DNA from: Curtobacterium aurantiacum
GTDB taxonomy: Bacteria > Actinomycetota > Actinomycetes > Actinomycetales > Microbacteriaceae
Direction: 5' to 3'
Assembly: GCF_018598555.1 (NCBI RefSeq)
Contig: NZ_JAHEWN010000024.1
Span: 1 to 40,453 of the forward strand
Length of the DNA: 40,453 bases
A model generated the notes under the pieces. That model ran no database searches. It saw only the letters and a list, made by a program, of their open reading frames with translations, and was not told where the DNA came from. The position numbers and the translations under genes were made by a program. Below, in pieces: positions 29,450 through 38,165 of the stretch. Each line of letters starts with the position of its first letter. Positions within the stretch are counted from its first letter, which is position 1.

Positions 29450-30679
29450 ATGGCCACCGCGACGATGACGCGCCCGATCCCCAGGGTCGTCGGTGGTGTC
29501 TGCAGCGGGTTCGCGGCCCACACCGGTCTGCCGGTCGGGGCCGTCCGGCTCGCCACGGCGGTCCTCGTGATCTGCGGCGGCGCCGGGCTGCTGCTCTACG
29601 CCTGGCTCTGGGCGACCGTGCCGAGCGCGGCCGCAGGGCCAGCCGCCGGAAGCGCGGCGCGCGGGTCCGTGCTGACCCCGGCAGCCGACGTCGACGAGGA
29701 CCCCGTGTCCGCCCGTCGGACCCCGGTCGTCGAGATCCTGCTCGGGGTCGCCCTGCTCGCCGCGGCCGGGGCCGTCGTCGCCGCGCGGATGGGCGTGGCG
29801 GTCCCCCTCGAGGTCATCGTGCCCGGCGTCGTGGTCGTCACCGGGGCCGCGCTCGCCTGGCGGCAGTTCGACGCGCTCCGAAACGTCCGCTCGGCCGCGT
29901 CCTCCACCCTCGTCGTCCGGGCACTCGGTGCCCTGGTGCTGGTCGTCCTCGGCATCCTGCTCTTCTTCACGACGAGCACCCGGCCGAACGTCTGGACCGT
30001 GCTGACCGCCGCGGTGGCCGTCCTGGTCGGTGTGGCCGTCGTCGTCGCCCCGTGGGTGGTCCGGCTCGTCCGCGACCTCGCCGAGGAACGCGCCGCCCGC
30101 GTCCGCGACCTCGAGCGGGCCGAGTTCGCGGCGCACCTGCACGACTCGGTGTTGCAGACCCTGGCCCTCATCCAGCAGAAGGCCGAGCCGGGTTCGGACG
30201 CGGCGCGGCTGGCACGGGCGCAGGAGCGCGAGCTGCGGTCCTGGCTCTTCACCGAGCAGGCGGAACCGGCGCGCGACCTCGGCACGCAGCTGCGGGACGC
30301 GGCCGTGGACATCGAGGCCGAGTACCCCGCCCGCATCGAGGTCATCGCGGTCGGACCCGCCCGCAGCGACCTGCCGGACGGGCTCGTCTCCGCCGCCCGC
30401 GAGGCGATGCTGAACGCCGCACGGCACGCCGGTGGGACCGTCAGCGTCTACGCCGAGACCGCTCGCGACCGGGCCGAGATCAGCATCCGCGACCGCGGCC
30501 CGGGGTTCGACGTCGACACGGTGCCGGTCGGCCGGTACGGCGTCCGTGAGTCGATCGTCGGCCGCATGCAGCGACTCGGCGGCCACGCGACCATCGCGCC
30601 CGGACCGGGCCGCACCGGCACCGAGGTCCGACTGACCCTGCCGCTCGCCTCCGCGAGCCACGACGAGGAGCACGCATGA
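29450..30679 (+). CDS. PspC-domain sensor histidine kinase
   Basis: 409 residues. An N-terminal PspC domain (PRVVGGVCSGFAAHTGLPVGAVRLATAVLVICGGAGLLLYAWLWA) leads into further membrane helices to about residue 205, then a HisKA_3-type dimerisation region with phospho-acceptor His231 (AAHLHDSVLQTLALIQQKA) and an HATPase domain (EAMLNAARHAGG as N box, IRDRGPGFD as G1). It phosphorylates the LuxR-type regulator just downstream (ATGA overlap). Having PspC fused to the kinase suggests direct sensing of the membrane or of the divergent PspC/toastrack protein. Confidence 0.9.
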   Translation: MATATMTRPIPRVVGGVCSGFAAHTGLPVGAVRLATAVLVICGGAGLLLYAWLWATVPSAAAGPAAGSAARGSVLTPAADVDEDPVSARRTPVVEILLGVALLAAAGAVVAARMGVAVPLEVIVPGVVVVTGAALAWRQFDALRNVRSAASSTLVVRALGALVLVVLGILLFFTTSTRPNVWTVLTAAVAVLVGVAVVVAPWVVRLVRDLAEERAARVRDLERAEFAAHLHDSVLQTLALIQQKAEPGSDAARLARAQERELRSWLFTEQAEPARDLGTQLRDAAVDIEAEYPARIEVIAVGPARSDLPDGLVSAAREAMLNAARHAGGTVSVYAETARDRAEISIRDRGPGFDVDTVPVGRYGVRESIVGRMQRLGGHATIAPGPGRTGTEVRLTLPLASASHDEEHA

Positions 30680-31338
30680 CCGAGCCCGCCCCGTTGACGG
30701 TCGCGATCGTCGACGACCACTCCATCTTCCGGGCCGGCGTGCGCGCCGGGCTGCCACCGGGCCTCCAGGTCGTGGGTGAGGCGGCGACCGTCGACGAGGC
30801 CGTGAGGGTCGTCGCGGCCACGCGACCGCGCGTCGTCCTGCTCGACGTGCACCTGCCGGGCGGTGCCGGCGGCGGCGGTGCCGAGGTGATCACGCGGTCG
30901 GCACCGGAGAACCCGGACACCCGGTTCCTGGCGCTGAGCGTGTCGGACGCCGCCGACGACGTGGTGCGGGTCATCCGCGCCGGCGCCCGCGGGTACATCA
31001 CGAAGAGTTCGTCGAGTGCCGAGGTCGCCGAGGCCGTGACCCGCGTGGCGGACGGGGACGCGGTGTTCTCGCCGCGGCTCGCCGGCTTCGTCCTCGACGC
31101 CTTCGGGGCGGTCAGTGGCGAGACGGCCCAGCACGACGCCGAGCTGGACCGCCTGTCCGACCGCGAGCAGGAGGTCATGCGGCTCATCGCGCGCGGGTAC
31201 GCCTACAAGGAGGTCGCGACGGAGCTGTTCATCTCGGTGAAGACGGTCGAGACGCACGTGTCGAAGGTCCTGCGGAAGCTCCAGCTGTCGAACCGGCACG
31301 AGTTGACCGCGTGGGCGCTGCAGCGCAAGCTGCTCTGA
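30676..31338 (+). CDS. LuxR/NarL-family response regulator
   Basis: 220 residues. Receiver domain with acidic pocket IVDDHS and phospho-acceptor Asp57 (VVLLDVHLPGG), Lys in GYITKSSS, and a C-terminal LuxR helix-turn-helix (LSDREQEVMRLIARGYAYKEVATELFISVKTVETHVSKVLRKL). Partner of the PspC kinase, whose stop it overlaps. Targets unknown; the divergent PspC gene is the obvious candidate. Confidence 0.93.
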   Translation: MTEPAPLTVAIVDDHSIFRAGVRAGLPPGLQVVGEAATVDEAVRVVAATRPRVVLLDVHLPGGAGGGGAEVITRSAPENPDTRFLALSVSDAADDVVRVIRAGARGYITKSSSSAEVAEAVTRVADGDAVFSPRLAGFVLDAFGAVSGETAQHDAELDRLSDREQEVMRLIARGYAYKEVATELFISVKTVETHVSKVLRKLQLSNRHELTAWALQRKLL

Positions 31339-31351
31339 GCGCCCACGCCGG

Positions 31352-31463
31352 CCTCACTTCGCGCTGATCCTGGGGGTGGATTGCGCAGCCTTGTTGACCG
31401 CCCATGGCCTAACTTCGCGCTGATCCTGGGGGTGGATTGCGCAGCCTTGTTGACCGCCCATGG
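31352..31463. repeat. Two tandem 56-bp copies of an ABC-permease 3' end
   Basis: 31352-31407 and 31408-31463 are identical except one base in their fourth position (CCTCAC, CCTAAC). On the minus strand each reads WAVNKAAQSTPRISAK, very close to the true permease C-terminus WAVNKYTRISAK, which follows at 31464. It is a duplicated, diverged gene end in the convergent space after the response regulator. No terminator hairpin is visible there. Confidence 0.9.
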
Positions 31464-31465
31464 CC

Positions 31466-32314
31466 TCACTTCGCGCTGATGCGGGTGTACTTGTTCACCG
31501 CCCACGGCACGAACACCACGAGCATCACGGCGATGCCGATCAGCACCGTCAGCACGGGGTGCTGCATCGTCCAGATGTCCGGCACCGGGGCGGACCCGAC
31601 GTTCCCGAACAGCTCCCGCGCGGCCTGCACGAGCGACGACACCGGGTTCCACTCCGCGAACACACGCAGCACCAGCGGCAGGGTGTCGCTCGGCACGAAC
31701 GCGTTCGAGATGAACGTCAGCGGGAACAGGATCATGAACGAGGCGTTGTTGATGACCTCCGGCGTCTTGACGCTCATGCCGAGCAGCGCCATCACCCAGC
31801 TGAACGCGTAGCTGAAGAGCAGCAGCAGGGCGATGCCGGCCAGGAACTCGAGCGGCGACGAGTTCACCCGCCACCCGACCGCCAGCCCGGTGAGCATCAT
31901 GATCGCCATCGAGATCGAGTTGAGCACGAGGTCGGAGTTGGTGCGCCCGACGAGCACCGCGGACGCCGACATCGGCAGCGTGCGGAACCGGTCGATCAGC
32001 CCTTCCTTCAGGTCCTGCGCCATCGCCGACCCGGAGAACGTCGCACCGAACACCACGGTCTGCGCGAAGATCCCCGCCATCAGGAACTGCGTGTAGTCGG
32101 TCCCCTGCACCTGGATGGCGCCGCCGTAGACCTGGCTGAACAGCAGCACGAACATGATCGGCTGCAGCACGGCGAACACGAGCATGTCCGGGGACCGCTT
32201 GAGCTTGATGAGGTTCCGCTTGGTGACGGTCCAGCCGTCCTCGAGCCAGACGGCGAGCGGCGAGGTGACGACGACGGGCAGCTGGCGGCCCGGGGCGAGG
32301 GACGTGGCGGTCAT
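31466..32314 (-). CDS. ABC-2 type permease, DrrB-like
   Basis: 282 residues with six membrane segments. TVTKRNLIKLKRSPDMLVFAVLQPIMFVLLFSQVYGGAI is the N-terminal hallmark of DrrB-type exporters; FSGSAMAQDLKEGLIDRFRTLPMS and FSWVMALLGMSVKTPEVINN follow, with FPLTFISNAFVPSDTLP in the last third. Partners the DrrA-like ATPase (ATGA overlap) to export a drug or lipid-like molecule. The 3' end is echoed by two tandem 56-bp copies just beyond it. Confidence 0.9.
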   Translation of the reverse strand: MTATSLAPGRQLPVVVTSPLAVWLEDGWTVTKRNLIKLKRSPDMLVFAVLQPIMFVLLFSQVYGGAIQVQGTDYTQFLMAGIFAQTVVFGATFSGSAMAQDLKEGLIDRFRTLPMSASAVLVGRTNSDLVLNSISMAIMMLTGLAVGWRVNSSPLEFLAGIALLLLFSYAFSWVMALLGMSVKTPEVINNASFMILFPLTFISNAFVPSDTLPLVLRVFAEWNPVSSLVQAARELFGNVGSAPVPDIWTMQHPVLTVLIGIAVMLVVFVPWAVNKYTRISAK

Positions 32315-33312
32315 CGTGCCGCCTCCTTCTGCTTGGTGGCCGCGGGTCCGTCGGCGTCGTCGTCCGTCGCGGCGTGCCCGGTCAGGCGCAGGAAGACGTC
32401 GTCGAGCGTCGGACGGCGCATGCCGGCGTCGTGGAGTCCGATGCCGGCCTCGCCCAGGTCGGCGAGCACGCGCTGCAGGGCTGCCGGACCGGCCTCCACC
32501 GCGATGGCGCGGGTGCGGCCGTCGCCCGAGGTCTCGACCTCGCCGACCCCGTACCGGCCGAGCACCGTGGTCGCCGCGTCACCGTCGGCCTCGTCGACCA
32601 GGGTCACGACCACCCGGTGCCCGCCGACCTGCGCCTTGAGCTGGTCGGCTGTGCCCTCGGCGATGACCGCCCCGCCGTCGATGACCGCGATGTCGTCGGC
32701 GAGCCGGTCGGCTTCTTCCAGGTACTGGGTGGTGAGCAGCACCGTCGCGCCCTCGGCCACGAGGTCCTCGATGATGCCCCAGAGCGCCAGCCGGCTGCGG
32801 GGGTCGAGGCCTGTCGTCGGTTCGTCGAGGAACAGCACGCGCGGGTTCATCACGAGCGCGCCGGCGAGGTCGATGCGCCGCCGCATGCCGCCGGAGAACC
32901 CCTTCACCGGACGGTCCCCCGCCTCGGAGAGGTCGAACACGTCGATGAGCTCGCGAGCACGTTCGCGCGAGGTCCGGCGCCCCAGGTGGTACAGCCGCCC
33001 GATCATCTCGAGGTTCTCGAACCCGGTCAGGTTCTCGTCGACCGCCGCGTACTGGCCGGAGACCCCGATCGACCGCCGGGTGGCCTGCGGGTCGGCGATC
33101 ACGTCGATGCCGTCGATCGTCGCGGTGCCCGAGTCGGGCGTGATCAGGGTGGTGAGCACCTTCACCACCGTGGTCTTGCCCGCACCGTTCGGCCCGAGCA
33201 GTGCCGTCACGGTGCCCTGCGGCACCGACAGGTCGAGTCCGGCCAGTGCATGCACCGGCCCGGACTTCGACCGGTAGGTCTTGGTCAGCCCGGAGGCTTC
33301 GATGATGGCCAT
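32311..33312 (-). CDS. ABC exporter ATPase, DrrA family
   Basis: 333 residues: Walker A GPNGAGKTT, signature FSGGMRRRIDLAGAL, Walker B LFLDEPTTGLD, and the DrrA C-terminal extension from about residue 225 ending with LDDVFLRLTGH (CREEM-like region) and a charged Asp/Lys tail. Supplies ATP hydrolysis for the DrrB-like permease. ATG 33312 has GAAGGAG upstream; TATTCT about 30 bp before it is a possible -10 box. No regulator or biosynthetic genes lie beside it, so the cargo is open; self-resistance or a general multidrug role are both possible. Confidence 0.92.
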   Translation of the reverse strand: MAIIEASGLTKTYRSKSGPVHALAGLDLSVPQGTVTALLGPNGAGKTTVVKVLTTLITPDSGTATIDGIDVIADPQATRRSIGVSGQYAAVDENLTGFENLEMIGRLYHLGRRTSRERARELIDVFDLSEAGDRPVKGFSGGMRRRIDLAGALVMNPRVLFLDEPTTGLDPRSRLALWGIIEDLVAEGATVLLTTQYLEEADRLADDIAVIDGGAVIAEGTADQLKAQVGGHRVVVTLVDEADGDAATTVLGRYGVGEVETSGDGRTRAIAVEAGPAALQRVLADLGEAGIGLHDAGMRRPTLDDVFLRLTGHAATDDDADGPAATKQKEAAR

Positions 33313-33370
33313 GTCGCTCCTTCGTCGACCACGGAGAATATCAGTGGGTCGGTGGAGCGACGGACGTCAC

Positions 33371-34174
33371 TCAGACGTCGAAGTCACCACCACCGAAGTC
33401 GCTGAAGCCACCGCCACCGAAGTCGGATCCGCTGTCGCCCCAGCCCGCACTCTCGAAGCCGCCGCCGTCGGATGCGCCAGCGTCCGACGCACCGGCGTCG
33501 CCGGAATCAGCACCAGTGTCCTCCGAACCACCGTCACCCGCAGCGTCGGTACCGCCATCGAACGATCCGGGGTCGGGCAGGAAGGCGCTCATGATCGCCG
33601 AACCGATGACGTACCCGGCCACCGTCCCGAGGATCGAGGCTCCGATCATGCTGCCGAACGACGGCCCGCCGCGCTGGCCGCCGAAGCGTCCGCCGGCCCC
33701 ACCGCCGACGCCACCGAGCGATCGCTCCATGAAGCCCGGCTGGCGGATCTCGGAGCGGGTCGCCGACTGCGCGAGCGACCGCGGGTCGTCGCCTCGGGGT
33801 GCCTCACCGGGAGGGGCCGTCCGGGTGAACTCGTCGTAGACCATCCGGCGCTGCTCGTCGGTCAGCTTCGCGAAGGCCTCGGCGTGCACCTCTTCGATGC
33901 GCTCGGGCGGTGCGGTGCGGAGCAGGTACCGGTAGCGCTCGACGGCACGCTCGTCGTCGGTCGTCGCCCCCTGCTGCTGCGTGGGTGCGCCGCCCCACTG
34001 CGGGACGCCGTACTGGTCGCCCCCGCCCTGCGGTGCGGACGGCGCCGGCTGCTGGTAGGACTGCTGGCCGTACCGGTAGCCCGGCTGCTGCGGCGGCTGC
34101 CCCCACTGGTTCTGCTGTGCGTCGGCGGATCGGTCGCGCTCCGGACGTCCGAGCAGGCGGTCGAGGAATCCCAT
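33371..34174 (-). CDS. Gly-rich protein of unknown function (DUF2076-like)
   Basis: 267 residues. A short N-terminus MGFLDRLLGRPERDRS precedes a Gln/Pro/Tyr-rich low-complexity section, a conserved helical block (ERYRYLLRTAPPERIEEVHAEAFAKLTDEQRRMVYDEF, then DDPRSLAQSATRSEIRQPGFMERS), a single hydrophobic glycine-zipper-like segment (GSMIGASILGTVAGYVIGSAIMSAF), and an acidic Gly/Asp/Ser tail ending FSDFGGGDFDV. No ATPase motif is present. ATG 34174 is fixed by AAGGAG; the frame above it crosses the repeats at 34312-34583. The block is conserved-looking but I cannot assign a role. Confidence 0.75.
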   Translation of the reverse strand: MGFLDRLLGRPERDRSADAQQNQWGQPPQQPGYRYGQQSYQQPAPSAPQGGGDQYGVPQWGGAPTQQQGATTDDERAVERYRYLLRTAPPERIEEVHAEAFAKLTDEQRRMVYDEFTRTAPPGEAPRGDDPRSLAQSATRSEIRQPGFMERSLGGVGGGAGGRFGGQRGGPSFGSMIGASILGTVAGYVIGSAIMSAFLPDPGSFDGGTDAAGDGGSEDTGADSGDAGASDAGASDGGGFESAGWGDSGSDFGGGGFSDFGGGDFDV

Positions 34175-34311
34175 GGTCGATGCTCCTTCGGGTGCACGGT
34201 CGGTCCGGTCGGACCGGTCGTGGACTGCAACACTACGAAGCCCCGGCGTCGGATGACTGAGCGCCCGCTCAGAGTCGGCCGGGAGCGGAGCGAGCGGCGG
34301 CGGCAAGCGCG

Positions 34312-34421
34312 CCGTGCGCACCTGCACGACCCGTGCCCGCTTGGCGGCCCCGTGCGCGCTTGCAGCGCCGCACCCAGCAGCCAACCCCGCACCGGATCGC
34401 CGATCCCGCACCGTGCTCACC
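34312..34421. repeat. 110-bp direct repeat, copy 1
   Basis: 110 bp, matching 34474-34583 at 101 of 110 positions by my alignment, offset 162 bp. It lies in the gene-free stretch 34175-34578 (404 bp), which otherwise holds a short promoter region for the Gly-rich gene (its GAAGGAG ribosome site at 34181-34187), a degenerate palindrome (34429) and no ORF I accept. Confidence 0.92.
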
Positions 34422-34428
34422 ACCCACC

Positions 34429-34470
34429 GGACGGGAGGCACGGTACGACCCCGCCCCGCGCCTCCAGTCC
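34429..34470. terminator. Degenerate GGACGGGAGGC-family hairpin
   Basis: 42 bp, the same length as the perfect copy at 21667. Outer arms GGACGGGAGGC and GCCTCCAGTCC pair with one mismatch; the centre has lost complementarity. It follows the phosphodiesterase/phosphatase gene and may be the operon terminator. Confidence 0.55.
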
Positions 34471-34473
34471 GCA

Positions 34474-34583
34474 CCGTGCGCACTTGCGCAACCCGTGGCG
34501 GCTTGGCGGCCCCGTGCGCGCTTGCAGCGCCGCACCCGGCAGCCAACCCCGCACCGAATCGCAGACCCCGCACCGTGCTCACC
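34474..34583. repeat. 110-bp direct repeat, copy 2
   Basis: Partner of 34312-34421. Its last bases include the stop codon (TGA, 34581-34579) of the phosphodiesterase/phosphatase gene, so copy 1 probably arose by duplication of that gene's 3' border. Confidence 0.92.
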
Positions 34584-36210
34584 CCGCGGCGAGCGCCGCC
34601 GTCCACACCGCGTGCAGCTCGTCCGCGGCCCCCGGGTGCGCCACGAGGAACGGCTCCCCCACGGGCGGGAAGCCGTCGACGGGGCCGGACCGCGTCAGCA
34701 CGACACCCCCGGCCTCGTGCACGAGCAGCACCGCGGCCCCGTGGTCGACCGGGTTGAACGCCGAGACGCAGCCGCCGATCCCCCGCCCGGCCGCGACCTG
34801 CGCGATCGTCAGCGTCCCCGATCCCTGCACCCGGAGCGTGCAGGACCGGTCGGCCAGTGCGTCGAGGAACGCCCCGAAGCCCGGCCACGGCCGGTGTCCG
34901 TCGAGCTCGGTTCCGACGACGGCTCCGGCGAGCGGCCGGGGTGCGTCGTCGAGCCGGAGTTGCCGGTCGCGCAGGGTGGCACCGCGGCCGCGCCGGGCCT
35001 CGAGGACCTCGCCGCGCCACGGGTCAGCCACGACGCCGACGAGCGGGCGTCCGCCACGGGTCAGGCAGAGCGACATCGAGGTCCACGGGACCCCGTTGGC
35101 CAGGTTCGTGGTGCCGTCGACGGGGTCGAGGAACCAGCGGTGCCGGTCGCCCGGGGCCTCGCCGTACTCCTCGCCGGTGAAGCCGTGCGTCGGGAACACC
35201 ATCCGCACGCGGGAGCGCACGTGCTGCTCCACCAGGCGGTCGACGTCGGTGACGAGGTCGGCGGGGTTGGCCTTCGTGTGCACCTCGCTGACGGGGTGCT
35301 CCCGGGTGTAGGCGATGACCTCGTGGGCGATGCGGTGGGCCAGGGCCTGGGCGCGCGAGGCGACCTCGGTCTCGGTGGGCTCGCGGTCGCGCTCCGGCCA
35401 GCCGTCCCGCTCCGCGGCGGACAGCGCGGCGCCGATGGAGCCGACGTCGTTCGTGGTGATCGAGTCGACACCGAGCCGGGCTGCCCAGATCGCGGGCTCG
35501 ACGTCGTCGATGGTCCAGACCGCGACGCGCAGGCCCAGGGCGTGCGCCACCTCGACGGTGCGCGGGGTGAGGAAGGCGACGTCGAGGTTGAGCGTCGACG
35601 GTGCCAGCGCCTCGAGGTCTGCGGGGACCGGTGGGTCGAGGGACTCCCACGCGAGCCAGACGTCGGCGTCGGGCAGCACGGACCGGACGGCGGCCATCGC
35701 CGTGGGGGCTCCGCACCAGGCCACCTCGGTGGAGCCGCTGAACCCCGCGACGGTCCGGGCGGCGACCAGGGCGTCCTCGGCGTCGGTCAGGTCGATCAGC
35801 AGTGTCGACCGGCAGCCGTCGAGCCGTTCGAGCGCACCGTCGAGCCGCGGGATCCGGTCGAGGCCGTTGCCGAGCCGGGCGACGTCGCACCAGGCGACGT
35901 CGGACACCCGGCGGGCGTCGCCCCACATCCGGCCGAGGGTCTCGTCGTGCAGCAGGACGGCGACGTCGTCGGCGGTGCGACGGACGTCGACCTCGATCAC
36001 CTCGGCGCCGAGCGCTTCGGCGACCGCGATGGCGGGCAGGGTGTTCTCGCGCCGGACGCGCGGCGCACCACGGTGGGCGACGAGGCGTGGCGGACGCACG
36101 CCGGGCCTCCCGTCCGGGCTGGTGGCGACCACCTGGTCGACCGCAGACGCAGACGCAGACGCAACCGAAGCCGACACGGCCGCAACCGACGTCGGGACCC
36201 CGGCGCTCAT
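34579..36210 (-). CDS. Fusion: glycerophosphodiester phosphodiesterase + inositol-monophosphatase-like
   Basis: 543 residues, two enzymes in one chain. Residues about 42-265: GDPD fold with HRG (46-48), ENT (55-57), EVD (73-75) and the catalytic HD (88-89). Residues about 280-540: IMPase fold with TDVD (321-324), GEE (346-348), the metal motif DPVDGT (362-367) and a C-terminal NPVDHGA with Asp489. GDPD splits glycerophosphodiesters; the IMPase part removes phosphate from inositol phosphate or a similar ester, so the two steps could act in sequence. Last gene of an ABC importer operon (ATG overlaps the ATPase stop). The Ala/Ser-rich N-terminus may contain half a GGACGGGAGGC repeat. No signal peptide, so it acts after uptake. 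Confidence 0.88.
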   Translation of the reverse strand: MSAGVPTSVAAVSASVASASASAVDQVVATSPDGRPGVRPPRLVAHRGAPRVRRENTLPAIAVAEALGAEVIEVDVRRTADDVAVLLHDETLGRMWGDARRVSDVAWCDVARLGNGLDRIPRLDGALERLDGCRSTLLIDLTDAEDALVAARTVAGFSGSTEVAWCGAPTAMAAVRSVLPDADVWLAWESLDPPVPADLEALAPSTLNLDVAFLTPRTVEVAHALGLRVAVWTIDDVEPAIWAARLGVDSITTNDVGSIGAALSAAERDGWPERDREPTETEVASRAQALAHRIAHEVIAYTREHPVSEVHTKANPADLVTDVDRLVEQHVRSRVRMVFPTHGFTGEEYGEAPGDRHRWFLDPVDGTTNLANGVPWTSMSLCLTRGGRPLVGVVADPWRGEVLEARRGRGATLRDRQLRLDDAPRPLAGAVVGTELDGHRPWPGFGAFLDALADRSCTLRVQGSGTLTIAQVAAGRGIGGCVSAFNPVDHGAAVLLVHEAGGVVLTRSGPVDGFPPVGEPFLVAHPGAADELHAVWTAALAAG

Positions 36211-37283
36211 CGGGCGACCTCGAGCAGCACGCCGTCGCGGTGCACGAGCACTTCACCCAGGCGCACCCCGGTCTCGGTGCCGACCGCCGGCGGCGGCCCG
36301 GTGACGTAGGCGCGGAGTTCCGCGCCGTCCGTGGCGAGGACGACCTCGGCGAAGTGGCCGCGCATGAGCACCCGCGCGACCGTCGCCCGGATCGACGAGT
36401 CGTCGGTGAGCACGACCTGCTCGGGGCGGATCAGCACGGTGTCGGCGGCGGTCGGGCTGACGGACGTGCCGGCGAGGAACCGACCGGTGACGACGCTCGT
36501 CGACCCGATGAAGGACGCCACGAAGCTCGTTCCAGGGCGGGCGTAGAGGTCGGTCGGGGTGGCGATCTGCTCGATGCGCCCGTCGTGCATGACGGCGATC
36601 CGGTCGGAGATGCTGAGCGCTTCGTCCTGGTCGTGCGTCACGATCACGGTCGTGATGCCGAGACGCTGCTGGATGCGCCGGATCTCGTCGCGGACGCTCA
36701 CGCGGAGCTTCGCGTCGAGGTTCGACAGCGGCTCGTCGAGGAGCAGGACGTCCGGCTCCTGGACGATGGCACGGGCCAGGGCGACGCGCTGCTGCTCGCC
36801 ACCGGAGATCGCGGTCGGCTTCGAACCGGCGTGGTGGCTCAGCCCGACGAGCTCGAGCGCGTCCCGCACACGCTCGGCGATCCGCTGCTTCGGCACCCGT
36901 CGGGTCCGCAGCGGGAACGCGACGTTCTGCGTCACCGTCATGTGCGGCCACAGGGCGTAGTTCTGGAACACCATCGCGCTCGGTCGGCGCTCCGGGCCGA
37001 GCGACGTGACGTCGCGGTCCCCCATGGTGACCACGCCGCCGTCGGCGGGCAGGAACCCCGCCACCATGCGGAGCGTCGTGGTCTTGCCGCAGCCGGACGG
37101 CCCGAGGAGCGAGACGAGCTCGCCCTTCGCGACGTCGAGGTCGATGCCGGCGACGACGTCGCGTCCGCCGAGCGTCTTGCGCAGTCCGCGGATGGTGAGT
37201 CCGCCGGTGCGGGCCCGGTCCGTCGTGCTGCCGTCGGCCTGGAGGCCCTGCGTGCGTTCCGTGACGAGCGCTGCGTCCGTCAT
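36207..37283 (-). CDS. ABC importer ATPase (FbpC/PotA-like)
   Basis: 358 residues: Walker A GPSGCGKTT, signature ISGGEQQRVALARAI, Walker B LLLDEPLSNLD, switch VTHDQDEAL, and a C-terminal TOBE-like domain (from about residue 270). This layout matches importers of the ferric/spermidine/phosphonate class (CUT-like ATPases). ATG 37283 has AAAGGCGACC upstream. A 69-bp gap with short GTCATCGG repeats separates it from the permease gene. It energises the two permeases encoded upstream in the same operon. Confidence 0.92.
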   Translation of the reverse strand: MTDAALVTERTQGLQADGSTTDRARTGGLTIRGLRKTLGGRDVVAGIDLDVAKGELVSLLGPSGCGKTTTLRMVAGFLPADGGVVTMGDRDVTSLGPERRPSAMVFQNYALWPHMTVTQNVAFPLRTRRVPKQRIAERVRDALELVGLSHHAGSKPTAISGGEQQRVALARAIVQEPDVLLLDEPLSNLDAKLRVSVRDEIRRIQQRLGITTVIVTHDQDEALSISDRIAVMHDGRIEQIATPTDLYARPGTSFVASFIGSTSVVTGRFLAGTSVSPTAADTVLIRPEQVVLTDDSSIRATVARVLMRGHFAEVVLATDGAELRAYVTGPPPAVGTETGVRLGEVLVHRDGVLLEVAR

Positions 37284-37352
37284 GTGGTCGCCTTTCGTGC
37301 TGGTGTGGTCATCGGGATCTGCGTCATGTGGGGCTGCGTCATCGGGGCTGCG

Positions 37353-38165
37353 TCATCGGATCTGGAAGCCGTCCGCCAGTCGGCCGCCCATGATGTGCTT
37401 CCGGGCGAGCAGCAGCAGGACCACGGACGGGATGCTCAGCGCGATCGCGAACACCGCCGACACCTGGCGTGGGGAGTTCAGGACGAGCGAGTACATCGCC
37501 GTCGGCATCGTCATGTACGTCGGGGCGCCGACCAGGTACGTGCCCTGCGCCTCGTCGAAGGACGCCAGGAACGACATCACCATCGCGACGAGGATCCCGG
37601 GCCAGGCGATCGGGAACGTCACCTTCCAGAAGGTGCGCCACCGGCTCGCCCCGGCGTCGCGGGCGGCTTCCTCGAGGGACCGCGGCACGGCCGAGAACGC
37701 CGCGGCGGGCAACCACGTCATGAACACGACGCAGCCCAGGACGTGGACGATCAGGATGCCGGTCACGGTGTTCATGAGGTTCAGCGCGGTGAACATCGCC
37801 GACATCGTGACGAAGAGGCCCATCTTCGGGAAGGCGTTCGTGGCGAACAGCCCGACCAGGACGAGCCGTCGCCCCGGGAACTCGATGCGGCTGATCGCCC
37901 ACGCGGCGGGCAGGCAGACCGCCGCGGCGATGAGGACCGTGAGCGGGGCGAGGACGAGCGAGTTCTGCACCGCGACGGCCAGGCTGCGGTCCTCGAACAC
38001 CGTGCCCCACCACTGCAGGGTCCAGCCGTCGGGCAGCAGGTTCGGGTACGTCCACGTCGTGGCGAAGGCCCGCGCAGCCAGCCAGACGAGCGGCCCGAGG
38101 ATGAAGACGGCCAGCACGATCGCGGTCGCCCAGACGAGGGCGGTGCCGGTCAGACGCTTGATCAC
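37353..38165 (-). CDS. ABC importer permease 2
   Basis: 270 residues, about six membrane segments, with the BPD-transport inner-membrane motif EEAARDAGASRWRTFWKVTFPIAWPGI (EAA loop) that docks on the ATPase. GTG 38165 overlaps the stop of permease 1 (GTGA) and has AGGAG about 7 nt before it. Together with permease 1 it forms the channel of a binding-protein-dependent importer. Confidence 0.9.
   Translation of the reverse strand: MIKRLTGTALVWATAIVLAVFILGPLVWLAARAFATTWTYPNLLPDGWTLQWWGTVFEDRSLAVAVQNSLVLAPLTVLIAAAVCLPAAWAISRIEFPGRRLVLVGLFATNAFPKMGLFVTMSAMFTALNLMNTVTGILIVHVLGCVVFMTWLPAAAFSAVPRSLEEAARDAGASRWRTFWKVTFPIAWPGILVAMVMSFLASFDEAQGTYLVGAPTYMTMPTAMYSLVLNSPRQVSAVFAIALSIPSVVLLLLARKHIMGGRLADGFQIR

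Noticed and set aside
31203..31874. Minus-strand frame at 31203-31874 containing WAVNKAAQSTPRISAK as a gene
   Set aside because: Overlaps the DrrB-like permease in another frame, and its recognisable part comes only from the tandem 56-bp units, whose length is not a multiple of three.
34269..34757. Short ORFs within the 110-bp direct repeats
   Set aside because: They have repeat-derived peptides, no ribosome sites and no domain; they appear in several frames at once.
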